From the NCBI RefSeq assembly GCF_024807845.1, contig NZ_JANUEQ010000012.1:1-64000 (forward strand): a stretch of DNA of 64,000 nt, read 5' to 3'. The translations under genes and the position numbers were made by a program. Source of the DNA: Klebsiella sp. BIGb0407. Lineage in GTDB: Bacteria > Pseudomonadota > Gammaproteobacteria > Enterobacterales > Enterobacteriaceae. Shown here piece after piece: positions 1 through 7,624 of the stretch. Numbering within the stretch: the first letter of the stretch is position 1; every line of letters begins with the position of its first letter. Below the pieces are notes generated by a model. It did not search any database, had not been told where the DNA came from, and worked only from the letters and a program-made list of their open reading frames with translations.

Positions 1-870
1 GGTCAAAAGATAAAAGGCAGAACCCGGTGACACCTTCGGCTTCCCGTCCGTTCCGGCCGGGTCGTCAGCCACACTCCGCCAGACGACGAAAATACTGTCG
101 TCAGTCTCCGCCGAACCCCACGAGTGGGTTTCGGGCTACGCTAGTGCCTGATGTCTACGTCAAGGTCAACCCCCGCAGCTGGCCACAGGCCAGCGCATTC
201 ACTGCGGGCGGTAGAGCTGCCCGCGCTGAGGTCGCCCCGTCGTTCCGCCGTGTCGGGTGTGTTCATTCTCATGTCATCTCTGGTGTGCCATCTCGTGTTC
301 CTTCCCGGGCGGAGGGCGTGTCGTAGCACCGCCGGGTTCTCACACAAGGGGTAAATACACGCCGCCAAAAACTTTTTGCATAAGGCGGCAAAAACTTTGT
401 GTCTGCGCCCCTTGTCCTCGCCCTTCCGTCGTTGCTCCTTTGCCCTCTGCCGCCAGGGAACTCAACGAGAGATGGATTAACCACCAGATAAGAGGAAAAG
501 CAGAATGAACACACAGAACGTCAACGTCAAAACCGCCACCCAAGAATCTAACGAAAGATGGGTTAAAGACCTGACTGTCTTAATGGCAGAGAGTGAGAAA
601 GGCTCAGATGTGGAAAACCACGAAGTGTATGAGTTTAACTCCCTGAAAGCACTGAAAGACTTCCGCAAAGCATTCCCTGAAAAAATGAAATCAACATACA
701 GCTACATCATCAGCGCCGGAACGAAGCCGTCTGGAGAGCATATCTGTTTGTTGTCTGCTGCCCACTGTAAACAATTTATCAAACAAGCGGAGGCGGCTGG
801 TTTTGATTTTTAACCTCACTGGCGACAGACGAAAAATGCCGTGAAGCAAAACTGAATATATCCAGAGTGG
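1..870 (+). repeat. Leading-region repeat unit, copy A (starts before the window)
   Basis: This copy matches 1884-2600 at an offset of 1883 bp, with scattered single-base differences. Its first ~360 bases are non-coding and rich in short inverted repeats: GACGAC...GTCGTC around 80-100, and CCCACGAGTGGG near 118-130. The rest carries a small gene (505-813). The match is already running at base 1, so the left end lies outside the window. F-like leading regions are known to carry structured single-strand promoters (Frpo/ssi type) that fire on the entering strand. Assigning that role here is inference from position and fold potential only. Confidence 0.8.
505..813 (+). CDS. Small leading-region protein, unknown function (102 aa)
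   Basis: The function is not recognised. The gene has an ATG with a purine-rich stretch (AGAGGAAAAG) just upstream, and it encodes a soluble, charged protein without signal peptide or membrane segment. The C-terminal ~70 residues recur almost unchanged in the degenerate copy at 2292-2522, so selection or a recent duplication has kept that part. It lies in the leading region, which enters the recipient early, where plasmids often keep anti-restriction and SOS-inhibition genes. It does not resemble PsiB, PsiA, Ssb or ArdA by eye. Confidence 0.6.
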   Translation: MNTQNVNVKTATQESNERWVKDLTVLMAESEKGSDVENHEVYEFNSLKALKDFRKAFPEKMKSTYSYIISAGTKPSGEHICLLSAAHCKQFIKQAEAAGFDF

Positions 871-910
871 CAACATGGTGTTGTCACTCCTTAACCAGAA
901 GGAAAAGACG

Positions 911-1255
911 ATGTACAGCAACCTGAACCAATCATTAAACGCGCTAGATATGCAAGCCACCGCCGAAGCAGAGCGAGCGTATTGGCTGAGCCGCGAGAAA
1001 ACAGCCGTGAGAGCACCGACGGAAATTGATGTTCACGCATTTCATGATGCGCTGGGCGTGATGTATCCGATGAACTGGCGCAGCAGTGAAAACGGTGAAT
1101 GTGAAACCTTCATGCTGGCGGAAATGGTGTGCGGGAATGTGACCGAGATTTATGCGCGGATCGGGATCAGTTATTACCGGATGCGCGATTACAGCAACCT
1201 TGACCACGCTGAGATTCTGGCTCGCGTTAAGGAGGTAACAGAGTCCCAGAAATGA
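911..1255 (+). CDS. Leading-region protein, unknown function (114 aa)
   Basis: The function is not recognised. The chosen ATG at 911 is preceded by AGGAAAAG at about 5-nt spacing; an in-frame start at 875 lacks a good ribosome site. The product is soluble, with an alpha-helical N-terminus (AEAERAYW) and a central tract of mixed aromatic and acidic residues. The stop overlaps an ATG of a following reading frame, so the next gene may be translationally coupled. Both genes are missing from repeat copy B, so they are an insertion in copy A or a loss from copy B. Confidence 0.6.
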   Translation: MYSNLNQSLNALDMQATAEAERAYWLSREKTAVRAPTEIDVHAFHDALGVMYPMNWRSSENGECETFMLAEMVCGNVTEIYARIGISYYRMRDYSNLDHAEILARVKEVTESQK

Positions 1256-1344
1256 AAAAAGCAGACTTTCGTCTGCTCCCTCATGCCAGTTTAGCCCGTC
1301 GAAAAGTTGAACTGGCTTTCAATAAACAACATGGAGTTCACGCC

Positions 1345-1605
1345 ATGAATATTGAGTTATCAATCATTGCACCCTCTGCGCTGTATGTAAAGCAGTTATC
1401 CGCGCAAGGTGAGCCGCAGAAAAAACAGGTTCGAATTCTGCGCGGTGATATTGCCGCCGCTGATATTGACCCGGAAATGCGCGCATTAGGCAGACATATC
1501 GCCCGGTGCCGTCATAAAGGCCAGTCAGTAAGAGTACCTGCGATGTCCTGTAGCGACTGGGGACACGTTCTGCGGGCGTTAGAGCTTAAACGGGCGTTAG
1601 CCTGA
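1345..1605 (+). CDS. Leading-region protein, unknown function (86 aa, or 117 aa from 1252)
   Basis: The function is not recognised. The ATG at 1345 has GGAG eight bases upstream. The frame is also open from an ATG at 1252 that overlaps the stop of the preceding gene (ATGA), which would add 31 residues encoded across a GCAGAC/GTCTGC hairpin; the start is therefore uncertain. The C-terminal half is basic, with 'RHIARCRHKGQSVRV', which could bind nucleic acid, but no named domain is evident. A strong terminator follows 8 bases after the stop, so this closes the leading-region gene group. Confidence 0.55.
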   Translation: MNIELSIIAPSALYVKQLSAQGEPQKKQVRILRGDIAAADIDPEMRALGRHIARCRHKGQSVRVPAMSCSDWGHVLRALELKRALA

Positions 1606-1612
1606 TAAAACA

Positions 1613-1639
1613 GGCCGTCCCTTCGGGGGCGGCTTTTTT
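1613..1639 (+). terminator. Rho-independent terminator of the leading-region genes
   Basis: The stem GCCGTCCC / GGGGCGGC has a TTCG loop and six T residues right after it. It sits just downstream of the stop at 1605. A related fragment, with the same downstream GCGGTTCTGTATAT motif, occurs at 2603-2650 after the second repeat copy. Confidence 0.85.
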
Positions 1640-1883
1640 CTTTAAGGTTCTCCGTAGCGGTTCTGTATATCCGGGCTGACACTGAAGCTGGTCTGCCAGT
1701 GCGCCGAAAACATCTCGCGTGCCTGGGGCACTGAAAAAAACAGGTCGCGCTGACGCGCAACCTGTCTTCTCTCTCCGCGTGGTCATGATTCATCACTGGA
1801 AAGTTGTTTGTCTTCTCTGAATGGTCTGTCAGGTATTCATCATCGATGTTGTGTTAATGCCTGGTTTGCTCTGTTCTCTCTAC

Positions 1884-2602
1884 GGTCAAAAGATAAAAGG
1901 CTGAACCCGGTGACCCCTTCGGCTCCCCGTCCGTTCCGGCCGGGTCGTCAGCCACACTCCGCCAGACGACGAAAATACCGTCGTCAGTCTCCGCCGAACC
2001 CCACGAGTGGGTTTCGGGCTACGCTAGTGCCTGATGTCTACGTCAAGGTCAACCCCCGCAGCTGGCCGCAGGCCAGCGCATTCACTGCGGGCGGTAGAGC
2101 TGCCCGCGCTGAGGACGCCCCGTCGTTCCGCCGTGTCGGGTGTGTTCATTCTCATGCGATTCCTGATGTGCCATCTCGTGTTCCTTCCCCGGCGGAGGGC
2201 GTGTCGTAGCACCGCCGGGTTCTCACACAAGGGGTAAATACACGCCGCCAAAGAATCTAACGAAAGATGGGTTAAAAACCTGTCCATTTTAATGGCTGAG
2301 ATGGAGAAGGGATCTGATGGCGAAAACAACGAAGTGTATGAGTTTAGCTCCCTGATGGCGCTGAAAGATTTCCGCAGAGCATTCCCTGAAAAAATGAAAT
2401 CAACATACAGCTACATCATCAGCGCCGGAACGAAGCCGTCTGGAGAGCATATCTGTTTGCTGTCTGCTGCCCACTGTAAACAATTTATCAAACAAGCGGA
2501 GGCGGCTGGTTTTGATTTTTAACCTCACTGGTGACAGACGAAAAATGCCGTGAAGCAAAACTGAATATATCCAGAGTGGCAATATGGTGTTGTCACTTCT
2601 TC
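1884..2602 (+). repeat. Leading-region repeat unit, copy B (internally deleted)
   Basis: This is the second copy of the 1-870 unit. The structured non-coding ~360 bases are preserved. About 180 bases corresponding to 366-542 of copy A are missing, and the break lies between similar GCCGCCA/CCGCCAC tracts, which suggests deletion by short-homology slippage. The deletion removes the start of the gene carried by copy A. The two genes at 911-1605 are absent, and the sequence resumes with a GGCCTTTTTTC run and a GCGGTTCTGTATAT motif also found after copy A. Confidence 0.8.
2292..2522 (+). pseudogene. Truncated copy of the 505-813 gene
   Basis: The last ~76 codons match the gene at 505-813 with few substitutions. 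The first ~10 codons and the ribosome site are lost in the internal deletion of the repeat unit. An internal ATG at 2292 could still start a 76-residue product, but no good ribosome site is seen before it. It is best read as a decayed duplicate; a functional short form cannot be excluded. Confidence 0.65.
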
Positions 2603-2649
2603 GGTGGCCTTTTTTCTTTCTGACTCCCCGCAGCGGTTCTGTATATCGC

Positions 2650-2874
2650 GGCTGATAAGGTCAACCCCGCAGCTCGCGATATAACTGCCAGTACTAAGAA
2701 CGTGAAAAAAACAGCGATATTTGTGTGTTTTATGCCTCTCAGATCATTCCATTAACAAAATAAACCATTTTAATTAACTCGCTTCATGGGTTAAGTCATA
2801 TTTTTTTAATTATTTTTTTGTTTTATTTTTGCCTGGTGTTTTTGTGTCGAGAGTTGTCTTTTTTAAGGAGTGCA
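2650..2874. other. Gene-free AT-rich stretch
   Basis: No gene is supported here. The stretch begins with remnant repeat sequence (GCGGTTCTGTATAT) and grades into AT-rich DNA with T runs that could hold promoter elements for the small ORF at 2875. Confidence 0.4.
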
Positions 2875-2985
2875 ATGGCTGTGAAAAGCAGAGCCAGCAA
2901 GCTACCTGGCTTCTATTCCGCCTTCAGTGTCTTATGCTTTAAGCTTCTCTGGCAGGCTGCATCACTTTATAAAATGATGAAATAA
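2875..2985 (+). CDS. Candidate small protein (36 aa), unknown
   Basis: An ATG lies five bases after a perfect AAGGAG and opens a 36-codon frame ending in TAA. The product is basic with a mildly hydrophobic centre (FYSAFSVLCFKLLW) and a lysine at the C-terminus, which could fit a small membrane-associated peptide. No homology is recognised. The support is the ribosome site and the otherwise empty surroundings; codon evidence is too short to be decisive. Confidence 0.35.
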   Translation: MAVKSRASKLPGFYSAFSVLCFKLLWQAASLYKMMK

Positions 2986-3790
2986 TCACCAGGGTATTAA
3001 AATAAACAATCAATTCGATAAGGCGTGAATACTGTCTTCTGAGTCCCATTCTTTTTGTTTCAGTACCATCATGCTTACGATATCAGTTCACCTTTTATCC
3101 CGGTTAAAAATATCCGGTACATTAAAAGACTGGAATGCCTATGAATGGTATCTGGCGACGGATTATAGCGTGCATATTATAACGCATCGTGACTCCATTG
3201 ATTCACTACACCTGCTCTGAATAGTTTGAGTTATTGTGCATAATCTCCTTTTGAGAGGGATTAACAGCAATGTATAAAAGGGATTTAAAACATCTGATTT
3301 AAACATCTCGATACCATAATGAAAGTTAATATCACTCGAATCTGAATATGACCGGGTAAACGTGAATTCATCGCTGTTTGAAGGGGCGTGCGGGTATATG
3401 ACGGAGATATAAATATCTGCTTCCAATGAAAAACAGAAATAACTCTCTCTTGTTTTTACAGAACGTCAGTATGGTAGGTTATGTTGTCTGTAAAAAATAA
3501 GCATCCTGATACCCTTGGGATTGATAGATGTGCTGTATCAGAGTTATTTAATCTCAACGGAGACAATTATATTAAACTTTATATTATGTATAGTAAGATA
3601 TCTCCTATGTGATTCCATACAGGGTTATGATGAATTTTCTTTTGATTTTCTCTTTATGTGCTTTTCATGAAAACAAACACTTTACAATTTGCCAACAAAA
3701 AAGATCGGTATAACGTCATGCGGTTTATTATTCAAATATAACGGGTTCCATTTTGTGTCTGGTTCATCTTTAAATTTGAAATTGAAGAAA
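2986..3790. other. Intergenic, no gene recognised
   Basis: About 800 bases of AT-rich DNA between the leading region and the lytic transglycosylase gene. A minus-strand 87-codon frame at 3163-3426 exists, but it has no recognisable protein character and no clear ribosome site. Nothing else is supported. Confidence 0.5.
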
Positions 3791-3794
3791 TGTT

Positions 3795-4268
3795 TTACTT
3801 ACTGAGATTCTGCTTTTTTTTCTTCTCCTCTTTTATTGCCTTGTATGTGGCTTCTATTTTTTCTGCATACAGAAATCTTCGGTTTGCCTGTTTTTCAGAT
3901 AAACGAAATCCTGCGTTATAGGCTCCCACTGATTGCCAGCTCACTCCCCATTTGTGAAATGCCTGAGATAATATAAACGCGCCAGTATAAATGTTCATGC
4001 ATGCATCCTGCGTCAGGTGTTCCTTTGAAATACCGAGGCTCTGTAGCGTAGAGAAATGCTGCGAGTTGATCTGCATTAAACCGACATCAATGCTGTTGTC
4101 TGTGTTTTTACCTACGGCAGATTGTTTGAAACGAGATTCATTCCAGGATATAGCCCGCAGTAAATCAGAATCGATTTGGTAGTCTCTGCCCGCTAAATCA
4201 AAACAGTCTTGAGCATAAGTAATATTAGAAAATACCGAATATAGAAATATTCCTACGAAAATTCTCAT
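3795..4268 (-). CDS. Conjugation-associated lytic transglycosylase (P19/IagB/VirB1-like)
   Basis: A 157-aa exported muramidase-type enzyme that would cut peptidoglycan locally to make room for the transfer apparatus. A signal peptide occupies residues 1-19 (ending TYAQ). The SLT fold follows: catalytic Glu at about residue 44 in 'SWNESRF', 'VGLMQIN' near 62-68, and 'AYNAGF' near 114. The length matches gene 19/orf169 of F-like plasmids, and so does its place: divergent from traM on the other side of oriT. Family assignment is firm; the exact plasmid gene name varies between plasmids. Confidence 0.92.
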   Translation of the reverse strand: MRIFVGIFLYSVFSNITYAQDCFDLAGRDYQIDSDLLRAISWNESRFKQSAVGKNTDNSIDVGLMQINSQHFSTLQSLGISKEHLTQDACMNIYTGAFILSQAFHKWGVSWQSVGAYNAGFRLSEKQANRRFLYAEKIEATYKAIKEEKKKKQNLSK

Positions 4269-4352
4269 TTTTTCCCCTTGGGATGATTAACGGGAATACT
4301 TTAATCCACTCCAGACCCAGGTACAACTAATATGCACTCCTCACCACCAAAA

Positions 4353-4384
4353 TCACCACACCCCACGCAAAATTAAAATTTTGC
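4353..4384 (-). other. nic site and TraI recognition hairpin
   Basis: The minus strand reads GCGTGGGGTGTGGTGA from 4368 to 4353. In F and R1 the relaxase cuts in GTGT^GGTG, which places the nick between 4358 and 4357. The 8-bp inverted repeat with a two-base loop at 4367-4384 corresponds to the conserved hairpin beside nic in F-like plasmids, although its arms are AT-richer here. Confidence 0.88.
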
Positions 4385-4454
4385 AGATTTGTATTATTTG
4401 ACAGTAAGTTATGTGAAATATAATGTGTTTTCAATTTTTGGTAAACCTCGATCA

Positions 4455-4514
4455 GACTCTAATCCAACTCGCCAGCGAGTCGGGTTAGAGTCGTCGGCGA
4501 GTTGGATTAGAGTC
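4455..4514. repeat. 19-bp inverted repeat in oriT (TraM-site candidate)
   Basis: The arms at 4455-4473 and 4496-4514 are perfectly complementary (GACTCTAATCC... and ...GGATTAGAGTC) around a 22-bp spacer that itself carries a related GAGTC-containing half repeat. The spacing and GACTC motifs fit a multi-dimer TraM binding site. Confidence 0.8.
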
Positions 4515-4537
4515 AATCTAATAATATTAGTAAGTTA

Positions 4538-4567
4538 ACTAGACTCGCCTCGCGAGGCGAGTCTAGT
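4538..4567. repeat. 30-bp perfect palindrome in oriT (TraM-site candidate)
   Basis: The fully self-complementary run is centred on TCG|CGA at 4552/4553, with outer ACTAGACTCG / CGAGTCTAGT arms. Single GACTCGCG motifs follow at about 4594-4622, close to the traM start, where autoregulatory TraM sites lie in F-like plasmids. Confidence 0.8.
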
Positions 4568-4679
4568 TTATTTTTAAAATAACTCTAGAGGCGAGTATAG
4601 AGTCGACTCGCGTGGGACTCGCGTGATAGGATTTATTAATTAGAGTTTTTAATGTTAACTAAAAAATAAGGTATTCCTT

Positions 4680-5069
4680 ATGGCAAGAATCCAAACGTAT
4701 GTCAGTAATGATGTGGTTGAGAAAATAGAAGGCATCGTCGTAAAAAGAAGGGCGGAGGGTGCAAATGAAAAGGATGTTTGTTTTTCAAATGTTGTATCGA
4801 TGCTGCTTGAATTAGGATTGCGAGTCTATGAGGCTCAGCATGAAAGTAAGGATACAGGTTTTGATCAGATGGCTTTTAATATGGCGTTGTTTGAGCGTGT
4901 AGTTAAAACACAGTTCACCGTCAACAAAGTTATGGGTATCGGATGTTTAAGCCCACATGTCAATGATATACCGAAATGGGAATGGCAAAATCTGGTGAAA
5001 ACTATTAAGGAAGATGTCAGAGAGGTGATGGTTAGTACTTTTCCTAATTTGGAAGATGAAGACGGATAA
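4680..5069 (+). CDS. traM: TraM, oriT-binding relaxosome protein
   Basis: A 129-aa cytoplasmic DNA-binding protein that bridges the relaxosome at oriT to the coupling protein TraD. The N-terminus 'MARIQTYVSNDVVEKI' and the block 'SMLLELGLRVYEAQ' near residues 40-53 match F TraM closely. The C-terminal tetramerisation part keeps 'VKTQFTVNKVMGI' and 'SPHV', and the acidic tail (EDEDG) fits the segment that contacts TraD. It directly follows its presumed operator palindromes, which suggests autoregulation. The ATG has an AAGG tract upstream. Confidence 0.96.
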   Translation: MARIQTYVSNDVVEKIEGIVVKRRAEGANEKDVCFSNVVSMLLELGLRVYEAQHESKDTGFDQMAFNMALFERVVKTQFTVNKVMGIGCLSPHVNDIPKWEWQNLVKTIKEDVREVMVSTFPNLEDEDG

Positions 5070-5224
5070 TAAGAAAAATCTTCGGGCTTGTAGTCCGGTG
5101 TGACTAAAGTTTTTGGGGTGATGACTGCGATTTTTTATTCTATTCTTCGGTAATATTCAGAATAAAGGGCTGGGGTTATATAATGACATTATAAATATAG
5201 GGGGTTATAATTTGTTTGTTCGTA

Positions 5225-5308
5225 AAATATAGAGAAGTATTGGTGCAGAGAGAATTCACCTCTCTCTACACCAACTATCCATAGACACCTTCAAGGAGGC
5301 ACCTATGT
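5225..5308 (-). ncRNA. finP: FinP antisense RNA
   Basis: The strand opposite the traJ leader can form two stem-loops. SL-II is strong (5240-5274: TTGGTG/CACCAA and AGAGAGA/TCTCTCT around a 7-nt loop) and is followed on the minus strand by a T-rich run. SL-I, around 5281-5304, uses several G-U pairs and has a CCTTGA loop complementary to the traJ ribosome site. In F-like plasmids FinP pairs with the traJ mRNA and blocks its translation, helped by FinO, which is also present at 35340. Exact ends are not visible. Confidence 0.7.
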
Positions 5309-6006
5309 GTGCATTGGATCGTAGTAGCGATATCTGCATGAGTCAATCGTTAAGGACTCTGATTTGTCATGTAGATGCATTATATGGTCACTCACCTGTT
5401 GCCGTCTGCGTAAGAAGTCAGCACAACACCCTCCTTTTTTCAAACATCACTTTCCAACAGTTAAATGAGCACTTTAAAACAGCCAGCGATAAGAATACTT
5501 TTCTCAGCTCTTATGAGGGTATTGTTTATATACTTCTACAGATGGAGCTTGATTGCATTGCGTTGGGTGAAGGATGTATTATCAATAAAATATTTCCTTA
5601 TGGAAATGATAATTTTCAGATTAGCATAGAGTGTATTAAAACTGACTCCGATGAGTTCTGTGTCTTTTGGAAATTGAATCGCATCATCAATATCCCTCTG
5701 GAAAGCAGAAAGAAACAAGATCTTAGTTCAGATGATGTTGAGTTAATTGACAAGGTTCTTTTAGGAATGAGTGACCTTAATTTACTTCCTTTATCTTTTT
5801 ATGTGCTTGGATTTGGTCAGTCAGATATATCCAGCTTTCTTGGGGTCAGTGAAAATATTGTTAAAAAAAGAATAGAACGAGCTAAAGTTAAAATATCTAA
5901 AGATTATCCTTCTTTTGAAGTATTTATATTGGACTGTTACAAGACAAGAAAGATATATTTCTTTGTGGAAAGTGCTTACGAATATATCATGTTGCAAAAG
6001 TGTTAA
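5305..6006 (+). CDS. traJ: TraJ, activator of the transfer operon
   Basis: A 233-aa regulator in the canonical place between traM and traY. It has a PAS-like N-terminal half, and a C-terminal helix-turn-helix is visible around 'GFGQSDISSFLGVSENIVKKRIERAKVKIS' (residues ~170-205), which resembles LuxR/sigma-4 helices. TraJ proteins relieve H-NS silencing at the PY promoter. The start lies five bases after AAGGAGG, inside the FinP-complementary leader. The gene is AT-rich relative to the rest of the operon, which is typical because traJ alleles diverge between plasmids. Confidence 0.88.
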   Translation: MCALDRSSDICMSQSLRTLICHVDALYGHSPVAVCVRSQHNTLLFSNITFQQLNEHFKTASDKNTFLSSYEGIVYILLQMELDCIALGEGCIINKIFPYGNDNFQISIECIKTDSDEFCVFWKLNRIINIPLESRKKQDLSSDDVELIDKVLLGMSDLNLLPLSFYVLGFGQSDISSFLGVSENIVKKRIERAKVKISKDYPSFEVFILDCYKTRKIYFFVESAYEYIMLQKC

Positions 6007-6011
6007 ATTGG

Positions 6012-6036
6012 TAGGGGCGGTTTAGCCCCTTTTCTA
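6012..6036 (+). terminator. Terminator after traJ
   Basis: GGGGC and GCCCC around a GGTTTA loop, followed by a TTTT run, just past the traJ stop. It separates traJ from the traY-traX operon, whose promoter should lie in 6037-6085. Confidence 0.7.
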
Positions 6037-6087
6037 CACCTTTTTTTTATGCAAAGATTATTTGGTGTTTTTTTATAAGGGAATTGT

Positions 6088-6276
6088 ATGGAGAAAGTGC
6101 GTTCCCGTCCGGGGAATAAAATTACCGTTTCTATTTATTTGGATAAAGAGACTCATGAGAAGTTGATCAGTTCAAAAAATAGAAGCGGGAGAAACAAATC
6201 AAAGGAAATTGTGGTGCGTCTTCAGGATCATCTTAAGAAATTTCCTAACTATTATATGACCCCTCAGTACGAGTAA
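6088..6276 (+). CDS. traY: TraY, ribbon-helix-helix relaxosome protein
   Basis: A small basic protein (62 aa) of the Arc/MetJ ribbon-helix-helix type. The strand 'NKITVSIYLDKETHEKL' and the following helices 'SGRNKSKEIVVRLQDHLKKF' form one RHH unit. F TraY has two fused units; this one has a single unit, as in R100-type TraY. TraY binds oriT and the PY promoter and aids nicking by TraI. It is the first gene of the main operon and is preceded by a GGGAATTG ribosome-site region. Confidence 0.88.
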   Translation: MEKVRSRPGNKITVSIYLDKETHEKLISSKNRSGRNKSKEIVVRLQDHLKKFPNYYMTPQYE

Positions 6277-6351
6277 GGAGGTTTTAACCCAAGAGTCGTG
6301 CGCTTAAATAATAATTAACTCGCTAACAATATTTTATTAAAGGAAATAAAC

Positions 6352-6720
6352 ATGAATACTGTTTTAAGTGTTCCGGGTACTGCTGTGTCTGAAGAAGCTA
6401 AACCGTCTTTTATCTCTCGCGTGTTCAGTAAAACAAAAGCGTTAAAAGTGGCTAAAGCGGTATTACCGGTTGCTGCCCTGGCGTCATTCTTTCCTGATGT
6501 TGCGATGGCCACCACAACTGCAACGGATTTAATGAAGTCCGGTGACACCACCGTTAAAGGCACCTTTGGTAAAGGCTCCAGTGTCGTTAAATGGGTTGTT
6601 CTGGCGGAAGTCGTCGCGGGTTCAATCATGTATATGATGACCAAGAACGTGAAATTCCTTTTCGGTTTCGCGATTGTTTCCACCTTTATCACCATCGGTA
6701 TGTCCGTGGCGGGATATTGA
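6352..6720 (+). CDS. traA: TraA propilin
   Basis: Precursor of the F-type pilus subunit (122 aa). A long leader of about 53 residues ends in 'DVAMA', giving a mature pilin of 69 residues starting TTTATDLMK. The mature part keeps the F signature 'VVKWVVLAEVV', 'MYMMTKNVKFL' and a second hydrophobic helix ending 'GMSVAGY'. TraQ (20345) aids membrane insertion and TraX (34558) acetylates the N-terminus in F. The ribosome site AAAGGAAATAA precedes the ATG. Confidence 0.97.
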   Translation: MNTVLSVPGTAVSEEAKPSFISRVFSKTKALKVAKAVLPVAALASFFPDVAMATTTATDLMKSGDTTVKGTFGKGSSVVKWVVLAEVVAGSIMYMMTKNVKFLFGFAIVSTFITIGMSVAGY

Positions 6721-6730
6721 CAGGAAATAG

Positions 6731-7039
6731 GTGATGACGGGAGACGAATTAAAAAAATACCGTTTCCCGGAAACACTGACTAATCAGTCCCGCTGGTTTG
6801 GCTTACACCTCGATGAACTTATCCCGGCTGTTATTTGTATTGCCTGGGGTTTCTGGTCCAGCAAGTTCATATTTGGAATGGCTGCAGCGGTACTGGTTTT
6901 CTGGGGTATCAAGAAACTTAAAAAGGGACGAGGGAGCTCATGGATACGAGATCTTATTTACTGGTATCTGCCCACCTCCCTTCTTAAAGGTTTCTTTCAC
7001 GATGTTCCGGACTCTTGTTTCCGGCAGTGGATTAAATAA
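6731..7039 (+). CDS. traL: TraL, pilus assembly membrane protein
   Basis: A 101-102 residue inner-membrane protein of the F-type secretion system (VirB3 counterpart). It shows the characteristic '[26 protein letters not shown]' opening and two adjacent hydrophobic segments near residues 30-60. A GTG at 6731 and an ATG at 6734 are both possible starts; the ATG has AGGAAAT upstream. It sits between traA and traE as in F. Confidence 0.96.
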   Translation: MMTGDELKKYRFPETLTNQSRWFGLHLDELIPAVICIAWGFWSSKFIFGMAAAVLVFWGIKKLKKGRGSSWIRDLIYWYLPTSLLKGFFHDVPDSCFRQWIK

Positions 7040-7057
7040 AGCAACGGGGAATGACTT

Positions 7058-7624
7058 ATGGAACATGGCGCCAGACTCAGTACAACGCGAATTATTGCGC
7101 TGGGATATATCTGTCTGGGAACCGTCCTGGCTCTCAGTCTGACGACGAATATTATTCAGGCAATTAATAACTATCGTCTTCAGACCGAACAAAAAGTGGC
7201 TGTCACGCCGATGCTGTATAGCGCCCCCTTTGCTGTATCGCAGAATCAATCCGATGCCTCTTATATTGAACAAATGGGCCTGAGTTTTATTGCACTGCGT
7301 CTGAATGTCACCCCTGAAACGGTGGAGGCGCAGCATGAACAATTACTCCGTTATGTATTACCCGCGTCCCAAAATAACCTGAAGGTTCAGCTGGCTGAGG
7401 AAGCCAAACGCATAAAAGACAATAACGTCAACGCCAGTTTTTATATGACGTCTGTTCGTGCCTTTCCGGCCGAGGGGCGTGTCGATATTCGCGGTGAGCT
7501 GAAAACCTGGATAGGGGATTCCAAACCCTACTCGGAAATTAAACATTATGTCCTGCAATTAAATCGCGTTGACGGAATTAGCTGGCTGGCACGATTTGGA
7601 GAAATAAATAATGAAAATAATTAG
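7058..7624 (+). CDS. traE: TraE, core secretion component (VirB5/VirB8-type)
   Basis: 188 aa, the same length as F TraE. One membrane segment near residues 10-32 anchors a periplasmic domain; family structures place TraE with VirB8-like proteins. Conserved F-type features include '[20 protein letters not shown]' and the closing 'WLARFGE'. It overlaps the traK start by 14 bases, which suggests translational coupling. Confidence 0.96.
   Translation: MEHGARLSTTRIIALGYICLGTVLALSLTTNIIQAINNYRLQTEQKVAVTPMLYSAPFAVSQNQSDASYIEQMGLSFIALRLNVTPETVEAQHEQLLRYVLPASQNNLKVQLAEEAKRIKDNNVNASFYMTSVRAFPAEGRVDIRGELKTWIGDSKPYSEIKHYVLQLNRVDGISWLARFGEINNENN

Larger units (their letters stand above)
4340..4640. other. 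oriT: Origin of transfer (oriT)
   Basis: The region between the transglycosylase gene and traM holds the F-type nic core on the minus strand (GCGTGGGGTGT^GGTGAT, cut inferred between 4358 and 4357). The adjoining relaxase hairpin GCAAAATT-AA-AATTTTGC lies at 4367-4384. Further in come long palindromes rich in GACTC/GAGTC and CTCGCG motifs, which are typical of TraM binding sites. Tra genes lie to the right, so they enter last, as in F. A possible traM-side promoter (TTGACA 4398-4403, TATAAT 4419-4424, 15-bp spacer) is weakly supported. Confidence 0.92.

Noticed and set aside
3163..3426. 87-codon minus-strand frame
   Set aside because: No ribosome site and no protein-like pattern in an AT-rich intergenic stretch.
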